64,000 nucleotides of DNA from JACVRW01 sp963746825 (GTDB taxonomy: Bacteria; Actinomycetota; Thermoleophilia; Solirubrobacterales; Thermoleophilaceae). A program made the translations under genes and the position numbers. The stretch's first letter is position 1. Each line of letters opens with the position of its first letter. Positions 48,162 to 56,473 of the stretch are shown one piece after another. The DNA lies in contig CAVVCU010000005.1 in NCBI GenBank assembly GCA_963746825.1, positions 620,001-684,000 of the forward strand, given 5' to 3'. The notes under the pieces are model-generated. The model made no database searches. It saw nothing but the letters and a program-made list of their open reading frames with translations, and was not told the DNA's origin.

Positions 48162-48521
48162 GTGCAGAGCGAGGCCGGCACGGTGGAGGAATATCTCGAC
48201 GAGGTGCCCTTGGAGCGCCAGCCGCGACTGCGCGAAATTCGCGAGCTTTGCCGCGCAGTGCTCGGCGCCCACGACGAGCGCATGCTCTACGGCATGCCCG
48301 CGTACGTACGGGACGACGCCGCCGGCTTCGCGTTTGCAAGCCAGCGGAACTACATCTCGCTGTACGTCGAGCGCGGGGTGATGGTGACTCACGAGGACCA
48401 GCTCGCCGGGATGGACGTGGGTAAGGGGTGTATCCGGTTCAGGTCGCCCGAGCAGGTCAACATGCGTCTTGTGCGGTCCCTGCTGGAAGGCACGCGCGAC
48501 TTGGCCGAGGCGCCCGGCTGA
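48162..48521 (+). CDS. DUF1801 (YdhG-like) protein
   Basis: 119 residues. TVEEYLDEVPLERQPRLREIREL, MLYGMPAYVR and SLYVERGVM match the DUF1801 alpha-beta fold, related to frataxin-like YdhG; function unknown. GTG start with GGAAGGAG six bases upstream, an unusually good ribosome site for this window. Divergent from leuB. Confidence 0.8.
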   Translation: MQSEAGTVEEYLDEVPLERQPRLREIRELCRAVLGAHDERMLYGMPAYVRDDAAGFAFASQRNYISLYVERGVMVTHEDQLAGMDVGKGCIRFRSPEQVNMRLVRSLLEGTRDLAEAPG

Positions 48522-48525
48522 TCCT

Positions 48526-49269
48526 TCACGGGCGCCGGGCCACGATGTTCAGGCGCACGTAGTCGAGCTCCCCGCCCGAGCGCTCGAGCACGGCGCGCAC
48601 GTAGCCGTCGCGAAGGTCCTCGGGCAGCTGCTCGAGGTGGTAGCCCAGGCAGACGGTGCGCAGGTAGTCCTCCGGATCCTCGGGCGAGACCGGATGGGGC
48701 TGGAGCCAGGTCTCCACGCCGGTGAAGCCCGCGCCCTCCAGCCGCGCGGCGGTCTCGACCGGGCCGGCGAAGTTCCACGGCCCGGCCCAGCCGGCGAGGT
48801 ACTCGGCGTAGGGCGCGGTCGCGCCGACGGCGCGCGCGGCCTCGTGGAAGCGCTCGACGTTGCCCTCTCCCCCGCACTGCGCGACCAGGCGCCCTCCGGG
48901 GCGCAGCGCGGCGAACAGGCGCGCGAAGAGTCGCGGATGATCGGCGATCCAGTGGAAGACGGCGCTCGAGAACACCGCGTCCACCTGCTCGTCGAGCTCG
49001 AGCTCGGTGAGGTCGGATCGCAGCACCCTGGCCCGGCCATTCAAAATCTCGCGCGCGTGCTCGACCATCGAGGGAGCCTGATCCACGGCGATCACCCGCC
49101 CGCGGGGCAGGCGCTCGGCCAGGAGCACCGTCACCCGCCCCGAGCCGCAGCCGGCGTCGAGCACGGTCTCGTCGCCTTTCAGGGCGAGACGGTCGAGCAC
49201 CGGCGTGGCCAGCTCGACCAGGGGGCTCGAGACGCGGTCGTAGGTGGCCGCGTCCCAATCGCGGTTCAT
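48526..49269 (-). CDS. Class I SAM methyltransferase, trans-aconitate methyltransferase-like
   Basis: 247 residues. SAM motif I is VLDAGCGSGRVTVLLAER, followed by VIAVDQAPSMVEHAR and AVFHWIADHPRLFARLFAALRPGG, the last typical of Tam-like enzymes that methylate tricarboxylates and related diacids. ATG overlaps the leuD stop (ATGA), so it is expressed with leuCD; an isopropylmalate/isopropylmaleate-type acid is a reasonable but unproven substrate. Confidence 0.82.
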   Translation of the reverse strand: MNRDWDAATYDRVSSPLVELATPVLDRLALKGDETVLDAGCGSGRVTVLLAERLPRGRVIAVDQAPSMVEHAREILNGRARVLRSDLTELELDEQVDAVFSSAVFHWIADHPRLFARLFAALRPGGRLVAQCGGEGNVERFHEAARAVGATAPYAEYLAGWAGPWNFAGPVETAARLEGAGFTGVETWLQPHPVSPEDPEDYLRTVCLGYHLEQLPEDLRDGYVRAVLERSGGELDYVRLNIVARRP

Positions 49270-49830
49270 GCCAGCGCGGAGGTGACGGGGCCGGAGCGCT
49301 CGCGCGTGGCCTCGTAGTCGTCGATCGCGTGCTGCTGCTGCAGGGTCACGCCGATGTCGTCGAGGCCCTCCAGCAGCCGGCGGGCGATCTCCGGATCGAT
49401 GTCGAACGCGACCTGGCGCCCCACGAAGGACACCTCCTGCTCCTCGAGGTCGATGCGCGCGTGGCGCGCCTCCATCATCGCCTTCACCTCGTCCTCGGGC
49501 AGCACCACCGGCAGCAGCCCGATCTTGGTGCAGTTGGAGTAGAAGATGTCGGCGAAGCTCGGGGCCACCACCGCCCGGAATCCGTAGTCCTCGAGGGCCC
49601 AGGGAGCGTGCTCGCGCGAAGAGCCGCAGCCGAAGTTGCGTCCCGCCGCGAGGATCGGGTTGGAGGGCAGAGTCCCAGCCCGGCTCCTTCGACCAGTCGT
49701 GAAAGAGGAACTCGCCGAAGCCGGTGCGCTCCACCCGCTTGAGGAACTGCTTGGGGATGATCTGATCGGTGTCCACGTCGTGGCGGTCGAGCACCGACAC
49801 GGTTCCCTCGATCACGCGTACCGGTTCCAT
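49266..49830 (-). CDS. leuD: 3-isopropylmalate dehydratase small subunit, single-base frameshift
   Basis: Swivelling domain of isopropylmalate isomerase, partner of LeuC. N-terminal RHDVDTDQIIPKQFLKR and GFGEFLFHDW are in one frame; the catalytic loop GCGSSREHAPWAL and APSFADIFYSNCTKIGLLPV are in another. Removing one C from CTCC near 49662 gives a continuous DSALNPILAAGRNFGCG join. Start ATG at 49830 shares a base with the leuC stop. Probably an assembly indel because leuC, leuA and leuB are intact. Confidence 0.85.
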
Positions 49831-51227
49831 CAAGCCCACTCCCTTATGTCTACGAAATGCCCCTCGATCGCCGCCGCGGCCGCCATCTTGGGGCTCACCA
49901 GGTGCGAGCGGGCGCCTCGGCCTTGGCGCCCCTCGAAGTTGCGGTTGGAGGTCGAGGCCACGCGCTCACCCGGTGCCGCGATGTCCGGATTCATGCCCAG
50001 GCACATCGAGCAGCCGGCGGAGCGCCAGTCGAAGCCCGCGGCGCGAAACACCTCGTCGAGGCCCTCGCTCTCGGCCTGCTCCTTGACCTGCGCCGAGCCG
50101 GGCACCACCATGGCGTCGACCGACGCGGCCACCCGGCGCCCGCGCACGATCTCGGCCGCCTCGCGCAGGTCGCCGATGCGCGAGTTGGTGCACGACCCGA
50201 TGAACACCCGGTCGAGCGCAATCTCCGCCATCGGCGTGCCGGCCTGCAGGTCCATGTACTCCAGAGCGCGCTGCTCACCCTCGTCGCGCGGCTCGGGCAC
50301 GGCGCGGGTCACGTCGGTGACCATGGCCGGATTGGTCCCCCAGGTGACCTGCGGGGAGAGCTCGGAGGCGTCGATCACCACCTCCTTGTCGAACGAGGCG
50401 CCCTCGTCGCTTCGCAGCTCGCGCCAACCCTCCAGCGGCAGCGGATCGGGCGCGGCCTCGCGACCCTCGACCCACTCGAAGGTGGTGTCGTCCGGAGCGA
50501 TCATCCCAGCGCGCCCGCCCGCCTCGATGGTCATGTTGCAGACGGTCATGCGCCCCTCCATCGACAGCCCCTCGATGGCCGCGCCCGCGTACTCGATCAC
50601 GTGGCCCACTCCGCCGGCCACGCCGATGCGCCCGATCGTGCCCAGGATCAGGTCCTTGGCGGTCACGCCGCCGCCGAGCGCCCCCTCGTAGCGGATGAGC
50701 ATGGAGAGTGGCTTACGCTGCTGCAGCGTCTGGGTGGCGAGCACGTGCTCGACCTCGCTGGTGCCGATCCCGAAGGCGAGCGCCCCGAAGGCGCCGTGGG
50801 TCGAGGTGTGCGAGTCGCCGCAGACGATCGTCATGCCGGGCTGCGTGACGCCCAGCTCGGGGCCGATCACGTGCACGATGCCCTGCCGCGACGAGCCGAT
50901 CGAGTAGATCGGCAGGCCGAACTCGGCGCAGTTTCGCTCCAGCGTCTCCACCTGCACCCGCGACAGCTGGTCGCGAATCTGCTCGGCGCGGGTGGAGCCG
51001 TCGGTGGGCACGTTGTGGTCGGCCGTGGCCAGCGTGCGGTCCGGGCGGCGCACGGGGCGGCCCTCCAGGCGCAGCGACTCGAACGCCTGCGGCGAGGTCA
51101 CCTCGTGCACCAGATGCAGGTCGATGTACAGCAGGCTCTCGGCCACCTCGTGGGCCTGCCAGATCTTGTCGAAGAGAGATCGTGGGCTCGCGGGCACCGC
51201 CCGCTCGCGGTTCGAACTCGTCGGCAT
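49830..51227 (-). CDS. leuC: 3-isopropylmalate dehydratase large subunit
   Basis: Aconitase-family 4Fe-4S isomerase in leucine synthesis, probably also citraconate hydration in the citramalate route. 465 residues: SLFDKIWQAHEV, CGDSHTSTHGAFGALAFGIGTS, cluster cysteines in GSCTNSRIGD and AGCSMCLGMNPD, and STSNRNFEGRQG. The first 15 residues are an extra polar tail. ATG begins seven bases after the regulator stop. Confidence 0.95.
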   Translation of the reverse strand: MPTSSNRERAVPASPRSLFDKIWQAHEVAESLLYIDLHLVHEVTSPQAFESLRLEGRPVRRPDRTLATADHNVPTDGSTRAEQIRDQLSRVQVETLERNCAEFGLPIYSIGSSRQGIVHVIGPELGVTQPGMTIVCGDSHTSTHGAFGALAFGIGTSEVEHVLATQTLQQRKPLSMLIRYEGALGGGVTAKDLILGTIGRIGVAGGVGHVIEYAGAAIEGLSMEGRMTVCNMTIEAGGRAGMIAPDDTTFEWVEGREAAPDPLPLEGWRELRSDEGASFDKEVVIDASELSPQVTWGTNPAMVTDVTRAVPEPRDEGEQRALEYMDLQAGTPMAEIALDRVFIGSCTNSRIGDLREAAEIVRGRRVAASVDAMVVPGSAQVKEQAESEGLDEVFRAAGFDWRSAGCSMCLGMNPDIAAPGERVASTSNRNFEGRQGRGARSHLVSPKMAAAAAIEGHFVDIREWA

Positions 51228-51233
51228 CGGTTG

Positions 51234-51806
51234 TCAGCTCCTTCGCAGGCCGGCGGCGACGATCGCGTAGAAGCGCGCCTCGCCGGCACCGGGGTTCTCG
51301 AAATGGTGAGGTAGGTCGGAGTCGAAGGTCACGCTGTCGCCCTCGGCCAGGTCGTGGGCCGCCCCGCCGCAGAAGAAGCGCAGCGCGCCCTCTTCGACCA
51401 CGGCCGTCTCGCGGCTGCCGGGCTCGTGGCGGGGTGCGTCCTCCGGCTCTCCCGTCGACGCCCGCGGCGCCAGCGTGTGCAGGGATACCTCCGCGCGCAG
51501 CCCGGGCAGCGGAGGGGTCAGCACCTCGTAGCGATGGCGCCGTCCCCCGCCCCGGCGGCGCTCGGCCTCGCGCACCACACTCACTCCCTCCCCCTCGTCG
51601 AGGCGCAGGAGCTGGGACAGGGTCAGCTCGAGCCCGCCGGCGATCTTGCCGGCCACCGCGAGCGTCGGGCTGGTGTCCCCCCGCTCGACCTGCGAGAGCA
51701 TCGGGGCGGAGACCCCGCTGCGGTCGGCGAGGTCGCGAAGCGAGAGGTCCATGGCGTCGCGCAGGCTGCGCACGCGAACTCCGAACTGGCCGTTGAGGTG
51801 CTGCAC
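51234..51806 (-). CDS. XRE-family regulator with C-terminal cupin domain
   Basis: 190 residues: helix-turn-helix at about 8-62 (RSLRDAMDLSLRDLADRSGVSAPMLSQVERGDTSPTL as its core region), linker, and a C-terminal cupin (AVVEEGALRFFCGGAAHDLAEGD, DLPHHFENPG) that could bind a small ligand. Immediately upstream of leuC in the same operon and downstream of an 8-bp-arm palindrome at its own promoter, suggesting autoregulation and control of leuCD. GTG start at 51806. Confidence 0.85.
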   Translation of the reverse strand: MQHLNGQFGVRVRSLRDAMDLSLRDLADRSGVSAPMLSQVERGDTSPTLAVAGKIAGGLELTLSQLLRLDEGEGVSVVREAERRRGGGRRHRYEVLTPPLPGLRAEVSLHTLAPRASTGEPEDAPRHEPGSRETAVVEEGALRFFCGGAAHDLAEGDSVTFDSDLPHHFENPGAGEARFYAIVAAGLRRS

Positions 51807-51809
51807 GCT

Positions 51810-51829
51810 GCGTACGTTATCACGTACGC
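51810..51829 (-). promoter_or_regulatory. Palindromic operator at the regulator promoter
   Basis: GCGTACGT-TATC-ACGTACGC, perfect 8-bp arms, four bases upstream of the regulator GTG. The minus-strand GATAAC in its centre may be the -10. A likely binding site for the XRE-cupin protein itself. Confidence 0.6.
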
Positions 51830-51838
51830 TTGTATGTC

Positions 51839-52585
51839 CTAGTTGGCTTGTCCGGTCGGCCGCACGACCACCTCGTTCACGCACACGTGCGTGGGTCGCG
51901 ACACCGCGTACAGGACACCATCCGCGATGTCCTCGGCCTTGAGCACCTCGCCGATCTTCTCGCGCGCGTTCTCCATCGCCCGGCGCACCACCGGGCTGCG
52001 GTTGTGGCCCTGGAGCTCGGTCTCCACGAAGCCCGGGGCCACCGTGGTCACGCGGATGCCGGAGTGGAGGGCCTCCTGGCGCAGCGCCTCCGAGAAGCCG
52101 TGCACGCCGAACTTGGTCATGTTGTAGACCGCGGCACCGGCGTTCGCGCGAAGCCCGGCCACCGAGGAGACGTTGACGATGTCCCCTCCCCCGCTGCGTT
52201 TCAGCAGCGGGAGCGCGGCGTGCGTGCACACCAGCAGGGCCCACAGGTTGACGTCGAGCATCCGGCGCCAGTCCGAGACATCGGCCCCCGACACCGGGCC
52301 GAGCAGCATCAGGCCGGCGTTGTTGATCAGGATGTGCAGCCCGCCGTGCTCGGCCTCGGCTGCCTCCACGAAGCCGCGCGCCGCGGCCTCATCGGTGAGA
52401 TCCACCTCGTGCACCGAGGCCGGCCCGTCGAGCCTGTCGGCCAGGGCCTCGAGCCGGTCACGGCGACGGGCCCCGAGCGCCACCGCCGCGCCCGCGCGCG
52501 AGAGCGCCAGGGCGGTGGCCTCGCCGATTCCCGACGAGGCACCGGTTATGACCGCCACGCGGCCCTCCAGGGGACCGTCCGCCAT
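51839..52585 (-). CDS. Short-chain dehydrogenase/reductase
   Basis: 248 residues, classical SDR: cofactor loop TGASSGIGEATA, INNAGLMLLG, Ser in NVSSVAG, and YNMTK as the Tyr-Lys pair. ARRRDRL after the second strand suggests NADP preference. Substrate unknown. Upstream of the XRE-cupin regulator in the same direction but with its own leaderless promoter. Confidence 0.88.
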   Translation of the reverse strand: MADGPLEGRVAVITGASSGIGEATALALSRAGAAVALGARRRDRLEALADRLDGPASVHEVDLTDEAAARGFVEAAEAEHGGLHILINNAGLMLLGPVSGADVSDWRRMLDVNLWALLVCTHAALPLLKRSGGGDIVNVSSVAGLRANAGAAVYNMTKFGVHGFSEALRQEALHSGIRVTTVAPGFVETELQGHNRSPVVRRAMENAREKIGEVLKAEDIADGVLYAVSRPTHVCVNEVVVRPTGQAN

Positions 52586-52592
52586 GGCGAGA

Positions 52593-52598
52593 AGCCTA
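52593..52598 (-). promoter_or_regulatory. -10 element (TAGGCT) for the SDR gene
   Basis: TAGGCT seven bases before the ATG at 52585 in a 22-bp gap; leaderless arrangement. Confidence 0.45.
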
Positions 52599-52607
52599 TC
52601 TCGTGAT

Positions 52608-53740
52608 CTAGCCGGGCGAAAGCCGGAGGATCTCGTCCGCGCCGCCGCCGTTGTCGGTGGTCACGTAGAGGTTGCCGTCGGGACCCTGCACCACGCTGCG
52701 CAGGCGCCCGCGGTCCTCGAGCGCGACCCCGATGTCGGCCAGGCCGTTCGAGCCGTTGAGGCCGGCGATGAGGAGCTTCTGTCCTCGCAGCGCGGCAATC
52801 GCCACGGCCCCGTCCCAGTCGCGCCAGGCCGCGCCGGATACGAAGGTCGCTCCCGACGGCGCCTCGGTCGGCGAGCCGGAGCTCCACACGCCGGGACCGC
52901 GTCCGGGAACTTGCCCAGGTCGGTCATCGGCCCCGACTCGTCGTAGGAGCCGCCCGCGCCCACCGGGTCCCAGCCGAAGTTGCCCTCGGTGAGGAGGTTG
53001 AGCTCGTCGTCGGTGTCCGGGCCGTGCTCGAGCGAGACCCCGAGCCCGTCCGCCGGCCGGAAGGCCAGGCCCTGGACGTTGCGATGCCCGTAGGACCAGA
53101 TGCGCGGATCGAGCGGCGCGCCCGGGTTGCGGGGCGCACCGGCACCGTCGCGCGTGATGCGCAGCACCTTGCCTCCCAGCGAGAGCGGGTCCTGGGGCAC
53201 GCTCCCGATCGCCGCATCGCCGGTGCCGACCCACAGATATCCGTCGGGCCCGAACCGCGGCCGGCAGCCGGAGTGGCGGCCCAGCTGGCCGTCGGTGTTC
53301 ACCGGAATCCCGGTGACGATGTCCGTCCTGTCGGTGAGCGCGGTGAAGGTCTCGTCGACGCGCCAGCGGGTCACGCGCACGTCGTTGTCGGGCCCGCCGA
53401 GCGTCGAGGCGTGACAGGTGTAGATGAAGCGGTTGACCGTGAACTCCGGGTCCACCGCGAGGCCCATCATGCCCGCCTCCGACGCCCGCACCACGTCGGC
53501 CGGCCGGGCCAGCAGGCGCTTCTCGCCCTCCACGAAGGCGCTGATGCCGCCACCGCGCTCGGTGTAGAGCATCGTGCCGTCGGCGAAGGCGACGTCCCAG
53601 GGGTGGGTGACCGCCGTGACCACGGGGGTCACGGTGATGGGCGGCCCCTGGAGGCATCCGGAGAGCGCCACCACGAGCAATCCGGCCAGGATGAGTGTGG
53701 GTATGAGGCGGCGAACGGCGCCCACGGTACTAGAGGGCAT
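52608..53740 (-). CDS. PQQ-dependent sugar dehydrogenase-like lipoprotein, single-base frameshift
   Basis: Glucose/sorbosone dehydrogenase beta-propeller family. Signal peptide with lipobox (LVVALSGCLQG, Cys at about 28), so a lipoprotein. Conserved TVNRFIYTCHAS, GRHSGCRPRFGPDGYLWVGTGD, GHRNVQGLAFRP, LEHGPDTDDELN and NFGWDPVG. The last third (VWSSGSPTEAPSGATFVSG to NLYVTTDNGGGADEILRLSPG in two parts) is in another frame; one base is missing near 52890. Overlaps the ADH end by 11 bp, so part of the leuA transcript. Confidence 0.78.
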
Positions 53741-54743
53741 TCTCGAGAAGCGCCTGTAATTCGGATTGTTTGGGCGCGCGCGGGGTGTTGGCCAGCAGCG
53801 GGTGATCCGCCACCGCGCCGGCGATCGGCGCCACGTGCTCCTCGGTTACCCCCAGGGTCGAGAGGCGGCTGTGGCCGCAGCGGGCGGCCAGCGGAGCGAC
53901 CCGCTCGGCGACGGCGGCTGGATCGCCCTCGCCATCCCCCAGCGCCCGCGCCAGCTCCCCCATCGCCCCGGGCGCCCGCTCGGCCATGAGGCGGGCGGAG
54001 TGAGGCAGCATCACCGCGTTGGTCTCCGCGTGGGGCGACCCCGCCGTCCGCACGATGGTCTGACAGAGGGCGTGGTGCACCGCGATTCCGGTGGCGCCGC
54101 TCGCGTAGCCCGCGAGCACGGCGCCCAGCGCGACGTCGGTCCTCATGGGCGGCTCGGCGCTCAACCCACCGGTCAGCAGGCCCGCCGCCCGCAGCGCGGC
54201 CATGTCGGTCACGGGGTTGGCCAGCGGCGTGTACAGCGCCTCCATGGCGTGTGCGAGCGCGTTCATCGCGCTCGCCGCGAGGCGGTCGGGCGGCGCGCTG
54301 GCCATGAGCGATGGATCGGCCACCACCAGCGCCGGGCGGACCATGCGCGCGCCCTCGACTCCGGCGGGAAGCCGGTGGAACGGAGTGAGCTCGGCGCCGG
54401 ACAGCGTCGTGGGAACCGCCGCGCAGCGACCGCCCATCGCCCCGGCGATGGCCTTCGCCGTGTCGATGACCCGGCCGCCGCCGACGGCCACCAGGCTGTC
54501 CATGTCGCCGTCCATGTCCAGCAGGAGCGCGCCGGCGATCTCGTCGACCTTTCCCGGCGGCACGTCGACCACCATGGTGGCCCGCCCCGCCAGGTCCGGC
54601 ACGCCCTCGCGCGCGCGGTCGGTGGTGAGCAGCACGTAGTCCTCGAAGTCGTTCTCGCCCAGCAGCCGCGGCGCCTCACCGAGCGCGCCTTCGGCGAAGC
54701 GGACCAGCCGGTCGCCGTCGCGCCAGGTGAAATCGTGGGTCAA
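53730..54743 (-). CDS. Iron-containing alcohol dehydrogenase family protein
   Basis: 337 residues of the Fe-ADH/maleylacetate reductase group. NAD site VAVGGGRVIDTAKAIAGA, PTTLSGAELTPFHRL, and metal histidines in NALAHAMEALY, GIAVHHALCQ and SPHAETNAVMLPH. Maleylacetate reductase-like by length and the TTLSGAE motif; substrate not certain. TTG start overlaps the leuA TGA, so translationally coupled to leuA. Confidence 0.82.
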   Translation of the reverse strand: MTHDFTWRDGDRLVRFAEGALGEAPRLLGENDFEDYVLLTTDRAREGVPDLAGRATMVVDVPPGKVDEIAGALLLDMDGDMDSLVAVGGGRVIDTAKAIAGAMGGRCAAVPTTLSGAELTPFHRLPAGVEGARMVRPALVVADPSLMASAPPDRLAASAMNALAHAMEALYTPLANPVTDMAALRAAGLLTGGLSAEPPMRTDVALGAVLAGYASGATGIAVHHALCQTIVRTAGSPHAETNAVMLPHSARLMAERAPGAMGELARALGDGEGDPAAVAERVAPLAARCGHSRLSTLGVTEEHVAPIAGAVADHPLLANTPRAPKQSELQALLENAL

Positions 54744-56320
54744 GGCGCGGGGGTCTTCCTCGCCTCTCGCTCGAGCATCCGCTCGGCCTCGCCGGCGACG
54801 TCATTGGCCAGCGCGCTCGAGAGGGCGCGCAGATAGGCCTTGCCGGACGCCTCGAGGATGTCTGTCGACACGCCCGCGCCCGACGAGAGGCGGCCCCGCA
54901 GCTCGAGCAGCACGGTCACCTCACCCAGCGCGTCGCGCCCGCCGGTGACCGCCGAGACGTGGTACTCCTTGAGCCGGGCGTCGTGGCCGGTGGCGGCGTT
55001 GATGGCGCTGAAGAACGCGTCCACCGGGCCGTCGCCGGTGAAGGACCCGGAACCGATCGAGCCGTCGGGCATGCGCACCGACACGGTGGCGAGCGGCGCG
55101 CGCACGTTCGAGGCCTCGACCTCGAAGGACTCGATGGCGAAGGCGGCGGGCGCCTGCTTCATCTCGTCCGACACGATCGCCTCGAGGTCGAGCGCGGTGA
55201 CCTTCTTCTTCTTGTCGGCCAGCTCCTTGAAGCGCCGGAAGGCCGTGTTGAGGGCCGCACCGTCCACCTGGAAGCCGAGCTCCTCGAGCGCGTTGCGCAG
55301 CGCGTGGCGGCCCGAGTGCTTGCCCAGCACGATCGAGTTGGTGTCGAGCCCGATCGTGGTCGCGTCCATGATCTCGTAGGTGGTGCGCTCCTTGAGCACG
55401 CCGTCCTGGTGGATGCCGGCCTCATGGGCGAAGGCGTTGCGCCCGACGATCGCCTTGTTCGGCTGCACCGCGTAGCCGGTGAGGCGCGACACCAGGCGCG
55501 AGCTGCGCGCGATCTCACGGGTGTTGGCCGCGGTCCACAGGCCAACGGTGGACTCGCGCGTGTGGAGCAGCATCACGAACTCCTCGAGCGACGCGTTGCC
55601 GGCCCGCTCGCCTATGCCGTTGATCGCGCACTCGACCTGGCGCGCACCCGCCTTAACCCCGGCGAACGAGTTGGCCACGGCGAGGCCGAGGTCGTTGTGG
55701 CAGTGCACCGAAGCCGTGACCCCGGCGAGGCCGGGGACGAGCTCGTACAGGCTGCGCCACATCTCCGCGTACTCCTCGGGCATGGTGTAGCCGACCGTGT
55801 CGGGCACGTTGATCGTCGTGGCGCCCTCGTCGATCGCGATCTGGATGACCTCGGCCATGAACTCGACGTCCGAGCGCGACCCGTCCTCGGGCGAGAACTC
55901 GACGTCGTCGGTGTACTGGCGCGCGTGAGCCACTGCCGCCCGCGCCTGGCCCTTCACGTCCTCGCGGGTGGTCTGGAGCTTTCGCTCGATGTGGATGTCG
56001 CTGGTGGCGATGAAGGTGTGGATGCGCGGGCGCTCGGAGTCCTTGATCGCGTTCCACGCCGCGTCGATGTCCTGCTTGCCGGTGCGAGCCAGGCCGCAGA
56101 TCACCGGGCCGTGTACCTCGCGGGCGATGGCCTGCACAGCGTCGAAATCGCCGGGCGAGGTGATCGGGAAGCCCGCTTCGATCACGTCCACCCCAAGGCG
56201 GGCCAGCTGGTGGGCAATCTCGAGCTTCTCCTGCTTGTTGAGGGCGATGCCCGGGGACTGCTCGCCGTCGCGCAGCGTGGTGTCGAAGATCTTTACTCGG
56301 TCGGTCTCGGCGCGGTCCAT
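54740..56320 (-). CDS. leuA: 2-isopropylmalate synthase
   Basis: First committed step of leucine synthesis. 526 residues: barrel with DTTLRDGEQSPGIALNKQEK, HCHNDLGLAVANS, NGIGERAGNASLEE and KHSGRHALRNAL, then the C-terminal leucine-binding regulatory domain (about 390-510). ATG at 56320 preceded by AAGGAAG. Transcript begins with a leucine-rich leader peptide at 56391-56450, so likely regulated by attenuation as well as feedback inhibition. Confidence 0.95.
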   Translation of the reverse strand: MDRAETDRVKIFDTTLRDGEQSPGIALNKQEKLEIAHQLARLGVDVIEAGFPITSPGDFDAVQAIAREVHGPVICGLARTGKQDIDAAWNAIKDSERPRIHTFIATSDIHIERKLQTTREDVKGQARAAVAHARQYTDDVEFSPEDGSRSDVEFMAEVIQIAIDEGATTINVPDTVGYTMPEEYAEMWRSLYELVPGLAGVTASVHCHNDLGLAVANSFAGVKAGARQVECAINGIGERAGNASLEEFVMLLHTRESTVGLWTAANTREIARSSRLVSRLTGYAVQPNKAIVGRNAFAHEAGIHQDGVLKERTTYEIMDATTIGLDTNSIVLGKHSGRHALRNALEELGFQVDGAALNTAFRRFKELADKKKKVTALDLEAIVSDEMKQAPAAFAIESFEVEASNVRAPLATVSVRMPDGSIGSGSFTGDGPVDAFFSAINAATGHDARLKEYHVSAVTGGRDALGEVTVLLELRGRLSSGAGVSTDILEASGKAYLRALSSALANDVAGEAERMLEREARKTPAP

Positions 56321-56390
56321 GTCGTTCGTCTTCCTTCTCTATTCCGTCCTACCTGGTCTCCTCGGCTTGCGGCTAGGCGGCCGCCACGCG

Positions 56391-56450
56391 TTATTCCCCC
56401 CGAGGGGGGAGAAGAAGAAGGAGAAGCTGCAGGTGGGACGGGCGCGACAT
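56391..56450 (-). CDS. leuL: leuA leader peptide
   Basis: 19-codon ORF 70 bases upstream of leuA. Seven of 19 residues are Leu, with six consecutive at positions 9-14; four of these codons are CTT, rare in this GC-rich genome. It ends in TAA just before leuA. A C5/G5 hairpin (56396-56409) overlaps its last codons and a GGCGG/CCGCC segment follows. This is the layout of a leucine attenuator. A TACCCT -10 lies nine bases before its ATG. Confidence 0.75.
   Translation of the reverse strand: MSRPSHLQLLLLLLPPRGE
56396..56409 (-). promoter_or_regulatory. Attenuation hairpin in the leuA leader
   Basis: CCCCCC-GA-GGGGGG on the + strand; a five-pair C/G stem with a four-base loop at the end of the leucine leader ORF. 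No U-run follows directly, so whether it ends transcription or only controls ribosome movement is unclear. Confidence 0.45.
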
Positions 56451-56459
56451 GAACGGCGA

Positions 56460-56465
56460 AGGGTA
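56460..56465 (-). promoter_or_regulatory. -10 element (TACCCT) for the leuL-leuA transcript
   Basis: TACCCT nine bases before the leader peptide ATG. The transcript would start at or just before the leader ORF. Confidence 0.45.
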
Positions 56466-56473
56466 CACGACCC

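Noticed and set aside
48526..49839. Apparent LeuD-methyltransferase fusion of 437 residues
   Set aside because: The central part is leuD read in the wrong frame after a one-base indel; the methyltransferase has an ATGA-coupled start at 49269.
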